DNA from: Actinocorallia populi
Lineage (GTDB): Bacteria; Actinomycetota; Actinomycetes; Streptosporangiales; Streptosporangiaceae
Assembly (NCBI RefSeq): GCF_002995495.1
Contig: NZ_PVZV01000005.1
Coordinates: 62,001-126,000, forward strand
DNA length: 64,000 nt
Direction of reading: 5' to 3'
Part shown: positions 59,557-64,000 of the stretch, in pieces
Numbering within the stretch: the first letter of the stretch is position 1
Layout: each line of letters opens with the position of its first letter
Translations under genes and position numbers: made by a program
The notes under the pieces: model-generated
Seen by the model: the letters and a program-made list of their open reading frames with translations, nothing else
Told to the model about the DNA's origin: nothing
Database searches by the model: none

Positions 59557-60600
59557 GTGAAGAAATGGTTCACCGCCGCCGCGACCCTCATGGTCGCCGC
59601 CCTGACCCTGCCCTGGTCCGCGCCGGCGCTCGCCGACGGGCCGCCCCCGCTGGCGGACGCCGCGGGCCTGACCGTGACCGGCGCGCCCGCCGGCACCGAC
59701 ACGAACTTCACCTTCAAGGTGACGACGCCGAACGTCGCGGGCGAACGCACGATGCGGGTCATCCTGCCCGCCGACTACGCCGCGAACCCGACGAAGCACT
59801 ACCCGGTCAACTACTTCCTGCACGGGGCGCACCCGACCGCGAGCGGCGGCGAGCCGGGCTGGGCCTTCCCGGCGTTCCTCGACGCCTCCGCCCGCTCGGC
59901 GATGATCACGGTCGTCCTCGACGGCGGCAACCGCGGCTGGTACACCGACTGGCGGGTCCAGAACAGCGCGGCGGGCGCCGCCAAGTGGGAGACCTTCCAC
60001 ATCCAGCAGGTCATCCCGTTCATCGACGCCAACCTGCGGACCCTGGCGACCCGTGACAAGCGCGCCATCACCGGCTACTCGATGGGCGGCTTCGGCGCGA
60101 TGCACTACGCCTTCAAGCACCCCGACCTCTTCTCGCACGCGGCCTCGATGTCCGGTCCCGTCGACATCGCCGACACCCTTGGCCGCCTCGCCGTCATGAA
60201 CGGCCTGCGCAACCTCGCCGAGTGGTGCAGCGCCGTCGTCGGCTGCAACGGCTCCTACGGCCCGACCCTGCCCGACAACGTGATCTTCGGCCCGCTCATC
60301 CCGATCCCCGACCCCGGCATCTGGCACCAGGAGAACCCGACCTTCCACGCCGACCAGCTCGTCGACGTCGAGCTCGGCCTCTACCACGGCAACGCCGACA
60401 TCATCGAGCAGGGCGCCACGGTCCTCAACGGCAACTTCGCCGCGGCCCTCGACGCCGAGGACATCACCTACCGCCACGTCAACTACGGCAACGGCTCCAC
60501 CTGGGGCACGGGCTGCACCGGCGTGCACGCCGACGGCGACTGCGTGGAGGCCTCCCTCCGCGACTGGCTCCCGCGCGTGGAGGCCGGCTTCGCCTCCTGA
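59557..60600 (+). CDS. Secreted esterase (antigen 85/esterase D-like)
   Basis: This 347-residue alpha/beta hydrolase has a signal peptide (MKKWFTAAATLMVAALTLPW, likely cleaved after APALA). The nucleophile elbow GYSMGGFGAMHYAF, the oxyanion region NYFLHGAHP, and a C-terminal His in GCTGVHADGDC match the antigen 85/esterase family. The start is GTG with GAGGAG seven bases before. A hairpin at 60617-60647 ends the unit. It probably acts on an extracellular ester or cell-envelope glycolipid. Confidence 0.88.
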   Translation: MKKWFTAAATLMVAALTLPWSAPALADGPPPLADAAGLTVTGAPAGTDTNFTFKVTTPNVAGERTMRVILPADYAANPTKHYPVNYFLHGAHPTASGGEPGWAFPAFLDASARSAMITVVLDGGNRGWYTDWRVQNSAAGAAKWETFHIQQVIPFIDANLRTLATRDKRAITGYSMGGFGAMHYAFKHPDLFSHAASMSGPVDIADTLGRLAVMNGLRNLAEWCSAVVGCNGSYGPTLPDNVIFGPLIPIPDPGIWHQENPTFHADQLVDVELGLYHGNADIIEQGATVLNGNFAAALDAEDITYRHVNYGNGSTWGTGCTGVHADGDCVEASLRDWLPRVEAGFAS

Positions 60601-60616
60601 CCCCACCCCCGCAGAC

Positions 60617-60647
60617 CCTTCCGCCGCGCCCCGTGCGCGGCGGAAGG
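60617..60647 (+). terminator. Hairpin after the esterase gene
   Basis: CCTTCCGCCGCGC pairs with GCGCGGCGGAAGG, a 13-bp perfect stem with CCCGT loop, 17 bases after the stop. Confidence 0.75.
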
Positions 60648-60771
60648 CCGTTGGTGAAGGCGCGCAGTTCTTCGCTGGGCTCGGCCGCGTCCGGCGCGCG
60701 GCGGAGGACTGTTGGTGAAGGCGCGCAGTTCCCCGACGGGCTCCGTCGCGCCCCGCGTGGCGGAAGGGACC
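60633..60771 (+). repeat. Tandem 61-bp repeats
   Basis: TTGGTGAAGGCGCGCAGTTC recurs at 60651 and 60712 with about 61 bases between. The flanking GCGCGGCGGA segment appears three times (60633, 60694 and, altered, 60754). The copies overlap the right arm of the esterase terminator, so the terminator hairpin arm itself seems to have been duplicated. No coding potential is seen in 60648-60841. Confidence 0.55.
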
Positions 60772-60841
60772 GCGTTCTGTGGGCGCCGTGATTTCGGGGG
60801 CCGGGCGGTCTGGGTCCGGGCGGCGGGGGAAGAGGGAGGGG

Positions 60842-62266
60842 GTGGAGGACTTGCGTTACGGCAGTGCGGCCGGGAGGTGGGTGCTGGCCGCGACGGTGCT
60901 CGGGTCGGCGCTCGCCGCGATCGACGCGACGGTGGTGGGGATCGCGCTGCCGGCCATCGGGCGGGAGTTCGGGGCGGGGCTGGCGAGCCTGCAGTGGGTG
61001 GTCACCGCCTACACGCTGACCCTCGCGGGGCTGCTGCTGGTGGCGGGTGCGCTCGGGGACCGGTACGGGCGGCGGCTCGTCTTCCAGATCGGAGTCGTCT
61101 GGTTCGCGGTGGCGTCCGCGTTGTGCGCCGTCGCGACCGGGCCCGGCATGCTGATCTGGGCGCGGGCGCTGCAGGGGGTGGGGGCGGCCCTGCTGACCCC
61201 GGGCAGCCTCGCGATCCTGCAGGCGTCCTTCCACCCGGACGACCGGGGCAGGGCGATCGGCGCCTGGTCGGGGCTGGGCGGCGTGGGTGCGGCGATCGGC
61301 CCGTTCCTGGGCGGCTGGCTCGTGGACGCCGTGTCCTGGCGGCTGATCTTCGTGATCAACCTGCCGCTCGCGGCGCTCGTCTTCGTGATGGCGTGGCGGC
61401 ACGTCCCGGAGTCCCGCGACGCCGAGGCGACCGGCCGGGTCGACGTCGTCGGGGGAGTGCTGGTGACCGGCGGGCTCATCGGCGTGACCTACGCCCTGAT
61501 CGAGGGCCCCGCGCACGGCCTGACGCCGCCCGCCGCGCTCGGCCTGCTCCTGGTCGCCTTCGTCTGGTGGGAGCGCCGGACGGCGCATCCGCTGCTCCCG
61601 CTGGACATGTTCCGCTCGGTCGCCTTCAGCGTGACGAACGTCGTCACGTTCATCGTGTACGGCGCCCTCGGCGGAGCCCTGTTCCTGCTTCCGCTCCAGC
61701 TCCAGCAGGTCTCCGGCTACACGGCCCTGGAGGCGGGCATCGCCCTGCTCCCCGTCACCGTCATCATGCTGCTGCTGTCGTCACGTTCCGGCGCGGTGGC
61801 CGCGAGGATCGGACCACGCCTCCAGATGAGCGTCGGCCCCGTCGTCGTGGGTGCCGGATTCGCCCTGCTCGTGCGGGTGGACGAGGCCGGGACCTACCTG
61901 ACCGAGGTGTTCCCGGCGGTCTGCGTCTTCGGCCTGGGCCTGGCCATCACGGTGGCGCCTCTGACCGCCACGGTCCTGGCGGCGGTCCCCGCCCGCCACG
62001 CCGGGATGGCCTCGGCCGTCAACAACGACGTGGCCCGCGCGGCCTCCCTGGTCGCGGTGGCGGTCTTCCCCGCGCTCGTCGGCATCACCGGCGACGCCTA
62101 CCTGCACCCCGAGCTCTTCTCCGCGGGCTTCCACAGCGCCGTGCTGATCGCCGGGGTCCTCTGCGTCGCCGCGGGGCTCCTGTCCGCGGTCGCCCTGCGC
62201 GACACGCCCTGCCCCAGGACGACCGCCCACCACCACTGCGCCCTGGACGCCCCTCCTCTGGACTGA
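60842..62266 (+). CDS. MFS transporter, DHA2 family
   Basis: This 474-residue multidrug-efflux-type protein has about fourteen helices. SALAAIDATVVGIALPAIGR in helix 1 is the D1 motif of the 14-helix group, GDRYGRRLVFQIG is motif A and WRLIFVINLPLA follows helix 6. The C-terminus is short and has a TAHHH histidine cluster. GTG at 60842 is preceded by GAGGGAGGG. It is probably transcribed with, or controlled by, the TetR regulator directly downstream. Confidence 0.88.
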   Translation: MEDLRYGSAAGRWVLAATVLGSALAAIDATVVGIALPAIGREFGAGLASLQWVVTAYTLTLAGLLLVAGALGDRYGRRLVFQIGVVWFAVASALCAVATGPGMLIWARALQGVGAALLTPGSLAILQASFHPDDRGRAIGAWSGLGGVGAAIGPFLGGWLVDAVSWRLIFVINLPLAALVFVMAWRHVPESRDAEATGRVDVVGGVLVTGGLIGVTYALIEGPAHGLTPPAALGLLLVAFVWWERRTAHPLLPLDMFRSVAFSVTNVVTFIVYGALGGALFLLPLQLQQVSGYTALEAGIALLPVTVIMLLLSSRSGAVAARIGPRLQMSVGPVVVGAGFALLVRVDEAGTYLTEVFPAVCVFGLGLAITVAPLTATVLAAVPARHAGMASAVNNDVARAASLVAVAVFPALVGITGDAYLHPELFSAGFHSAVLIAGVLCVAAGLLSAVALRDTPCPRTTAHHHCALDAPPLD

Positions 62267-62292
62267 CCGCCGTGACCGGCCTTGCGGCTAAA

Positions 62293-62316
62293 GTTAACGA
62301 ACGAACGTTCACGAAC
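62293..62316. promoter_or_regulatory. TetR operator-like repeat, copy 1
   Basis: GTTAACGAACGAACGTTCAC, continuing GAAC, lies just before the TetR start. It matches the second copy at 62950-62973 at 20 of 24 bases. The GAACGTTC core is palindromic, and AACGAACGTTC is a common TetR-family site in actinobacteria. Confidence 0.55.
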
Positions 62317-62326
62317 TGGAGGCCCC

Positions 62327-62908
62327 GTGGTCCGTCCCCGCACGACCAGCGACGAGGAGATCCTGGCGGCGGCCGCGCGCGCCGTCGGGCAGGTCGGGGC
62401 GGCACGGCTCACGCTGGCCGCCGTCGCCCGCGAGGCGGGCCTGGCCCCGGCCACGCTCGTCCAGCGCTTCGGCTCGAAGAGGGGCCTGCTGCTGGCCCTG
62501 GCCGAGCACGGCTCCGGCACCTCGCCGTTCGAGGCGGCCCGCGCGGCGAACCCGTCACCCCTCGCGGCGCTGCACGAGGCGCTCGGGGCGCTCGCCTCCC
62601 GGGTCGACAGCCCCGAGCAGATGGCCAACAACCTCGGTTTCCTGCAGCTGGACCTCACCGATCCGGAGTTCCGCGAGCACGCGGCGGACGACGCCCGGCG
62701 CACCGGCGGGCACATCGCCGGCCTGCTCGCCGAGGCCGTCGCGGCCGGCGAGCTGAGGGCGGGCGTGGACGTTCCGCGCCTGGCGCGCGCCGTCCAGGTC
62801 GCCTACAACGGCTCGCTGATCCTGTGGTCGCTCACCGGCGACATCCCTTTGGGCCGGGCCCTGCGCGCCGACGTGGACGAGGTGCTCGACCCGCACCGCC
62901 CGGGTTAG
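62327..62908 (+). CDS. TetR family transcriptional regulator
   Basis: This 193-residue protein has an N-terminal helix-turn-helix, ILAAAARAVGQVGAARLTLA then VAREAGLAPATLVQRFGSKR, typical of TetR. A helical ligand domain follows, with QMANNLGFLQLDLTDPEFRE and a VQVAYNGSLILWSLTGD helix. GTG at 62327 has GGAGG six bases upstream. Operator-like repeats precede this gene and the next one, which implies autoregulation and control of the dihydrofolate-reductase-like gene and perhaps the upstream transporter. Confidence 0.9.
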   Translation: MVRPRTTSDEEILAAAARAVGQVGAARLTLAAVAREAGLAPATLVQRFGSKRGLLLALAEHGSGTSPFEAARAANPSPLAALHEALGALASRVDSPEQMANNLGFLQLDLTDPEFREHAADDARRTGGHIAGLLAEAVAAGELRAGVDVPRLARAVQVAYNGSLILWSLTGDIPLGRALRADVDEVLDPHRPG

Positions 62909-62936
62909 TAAACGAACGTAAATTTACTAACCCGGG
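62899..62936. terminator. 14-bp hairpin overlapping the TetR stop codon
   Basis: CCCGGGTTAGTAAA at 62899-62912 is the exact complement of TTTACTAACCCGGG at 62923-62936. The TAG stop of the regulator lies inside the left arm and the loop contains CGAACGTAAA, which resembles the operator core. It may be a terminator, an operator, or both. Confidence 0.55.
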
Positions 62937-62949
62937 CAGGGCTGCTACC

Positions 62950-62973
62950 GTTAACGAACGGTCATTCACAAAC
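62950..62973. promoter_or_regulatory. TetR operator-like repeat, copy 2
   Basis: GTTAACGAACGGTCATTCAC, continuing AAAC, sits 12 bases before the start of the dihydrofolate-reductase-like gene. It repeats copy 1 with four changes, and includes its own CCGTTAACGAACGG partial palindrome. Confidence 0.55.
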
Positions 62974-62985
62974 CAGGGGGCCCGC

Positions 62986-63531
62986 ATGTCCTTCCCGCGT
63001 TCGTTCACCGCCCACGTCTTCATCGGCGTCAGCCTGGACGGCTTCATCGCCCGCCCGGACGGCGGCCTCGACTGGCTCACCGAGCGCGGCGAGGCCGCCG
63101 AGGGCGACCTGGGCTACCAGGAGTTCGCGGACGGCGTCGACACCGTCGTCATGGGCCGCGCCACCTACGAGAAGGCGCTGAGCTTCGGCCGCGACGTCTG
63201 GCCCTACGACGGCAAGCACGTCGCGGTGCTGAGCACCCGCCTCCCCGCCGACGCCGACCCGCGCGTCACCGTCCACCGCTCGCTGGAGGAACTGGTCGAG
63301 GACCTCGAGAAGCGCGGTGCCGAGAGCGTTTACGCCGACGGCGGCCAGGTCGTCCAGTCGTTCCTGCGCGCCGGCCTGATCGACGACCTCACCATCACCA
63401 CGGTCCCGGTCCTCATCGGCCGCGGCTTCCGCCTCTTCGGCGACCTCGACGCCGACATCCCCCTCACCCTGCGCTCGACCGCGGACATGGGCGCCGGCAT
63501 CACCCAGTCCGTCTACGAGGTGGCCCGCTGA
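62986..63531 (+). CDS. Dihydrofolate reductase family protein (RibD C-terminal-like)
   Basis: This 181-residue protein has the start FIGVSLDGFIARPDGGLDWL, the block VVMGRATYEKALSFGRDVWP, and VYADGGQVVQSFLRAGLIDD, the pattern of the YwjB/YyaP-type dihydrofolate-reductase-like fold also seen in RibD. These proteins probably reduce a small substrate with NAD(P)H; folate itself is not assumed. It is under a TetR-type operator repeat and may detoxify the compound exported by the neighbouring transporter. The ATG has AGGGGG before it. Confidence 0.88.
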   Translation: MSFPRSFTAHVFIGVSLDGFIARPDGGLDWLTERGEAAEGDLGYQEFADGVDTVVMGRATYEKALSFGRDVWPYDGKHVAVLSTRLPADADPRVTVHRSLEELVEDLEKRGAESVYADGGQVVQSFLRAGLIDDLTITTVPVLIGRGFRLFGDLDADIPLTLRSTADMGAGITQSVYEVAR

Positions 63532-63550
63532 ACGCCCGCCTCCCGACGCC

Positions 63551-64000
63551 TCACGCCACGCTGGTGTCGTGGTGGTCGTAGGGGGAGGCGGTGATGCCGG
63601 ACCGGCGGGCGCGCTCGGCCACCGCCGCCACCGCGCGTCTCTGCCAGACGTCGCCGTGGCGTGCGCGCCGCTCGCGGCGGCGCCGGGCGCCGGGGAGGCG
63701 GTCGCCGATCCTGCGTTGCAGAACGTTGAGGCGGGTGAGGGCCTCGGCGACGGCCTGCCAGGGCTGGAGGCGCACCCCGGCCAGGGGTGAACCGCGCAGG
63801 AGCGCCCGTACCAGGGACTCGCCGGTGAGGGCGGAGAGCAGGCCGAACAGCGGCGCCAGCGCCTCGAGCTGGAGCCTCCGCCGCACGGGGCGGGGGCTGA
63901 GGACGCGGTCGCAGACGGCGTTGACCGTGACCGCGGTCCAGGGGGTCGGGCCGCCCGCGGTGAGGATCATGTGGTGGGCCAGGTGCAGCCCGTCGAGGGC
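63551..64000 (-). CDS. Hypothetical protein, C-terminal part
   Basis: The frame is open beyond the window's right edge. The visible 149 residues start ALDGLHLAHHMILTAGG and include WTAVTVNAVCDRVLSPRPVR and the helical block LEALAPLFGLLSALTGESLV. An arginine-rich end, RRRRERRARHGDVWQRRAVA, follows. I do not recognise the family; the histidine-rich first block hints at a metal-dependent enzyme such as a hydroxylase or oxygenase, but this is not supported further. It converges with the dihydrofolate-reductase-like gene. Confidence 0.5.
   Translation of the reverse strand, partial: ALDGLHLAHHMILTAGGPTPWTAVTVNAVCDRVLSPRPVRRRLQLEALAPLFGLLSALTGESLVRALLRGSPLAGVRLQPWQAVAEALTRLNVLQRRIGDRLPGARRRRERRARHGDVWQRRAVAAVAERARRSGITASPYDHHDTSVA

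Noticed and set aside
60601-64000. The MFS/TetR/reductase group as a recent mobile insertion
   Set aside because: No integrase, transposase, attachment-like repeats or base-composition shift is visible.

Overview
The window reads as a chromosomal stretch of a high-GC filamentous actinobacterium. Third codon positions are almost all G or C, GTG starts are common, ribosome-binding sites are strong GGAGG types, and the gene content is typical of the group: an F420-type luciferase-like oxidoreductase, an IclR regulator with a KstR-like box, many MFS/TetR/MarR/HxlR modules, and the DUF4132/MoxR/SWIM cluster. A Streptosporangiales/Thermomonosporaceae (Actinomadura-like) host is my guess from style only. 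No rRNA, tRNA, CRISPR array, integrase or transposase was recognised.

Layout. 1-5 kb: the 3' part of a DUF2075 ATPase/helicase-like gene, an LLM-class oxidoreductase, and a translationally coupled minus-strand pair consisting of a TROVE-like/VWA protein and an ARPP-2-like protein. 5-9.3 kb: a GlsB/YeaQ small membrane protein, a beta-carbonic anhydrase, a FUSC transporter coupled to a MarR regulator, and a DUF5925 AAA ATPase. 9.5-15.1 kb: a catabolic-looking group (aldehyde dehydrogenase, sulfotransferase, SDR, DUF1214-like protein) with a divergent IclR regulator; the divergent promoter region holds a perfect match to the KstR half-site consensus.

15.1-44.5 kb is the centre of interest: a 29-kb array in which four paralogous giant proteins (about 1,610-1,640 residues each) and two short DUF4132 proteins are followed by a MoxR-type AAA+ ATPase (YehL-like), a DUF5682-VWA fusion protein and a SWIM zinc-finger protein. 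Enterobacteria have a related yehI/yehL/yehM/yehP/yehQ set. Here the substrate-side component has been amplified, each copy carries the same promoter block (five copies, one apparently leaderless), strong hairpins separate the units, and the copies look recombined with each other. A MoxR ATPase plus VWA protein normally forms a chaperone-like remodelling machine; the giants and DUF4132 proteins are plausible clients or effectors, perhaps for a stress or biological-conflict role. That functional reading is inference.

44.5-51.9 kb: small hypothetical genes, a VOC protein, a DUF2235 alpha/beta hydrolase, a helical hypothetical protein, a divergent actin/MreB-like ATPase, a small membrane protein and a secreted beta-propeller-like protein. 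A 56-bp perfect palindrome and a dispersed 55-bp repeat lie in the noncoding gaps. 52-64 kb: an AMP-forming acyl-CoA synthetase with a divergent GAF-LuxR regulator, an MFS exporter, an HxlR/MFS divergent pair, a secreted serine hydrolase and esterase pair, and an MFS/TetR/dihydrofolate-reductase-like group with matching operator-like repeats before the regulator and the reductase.
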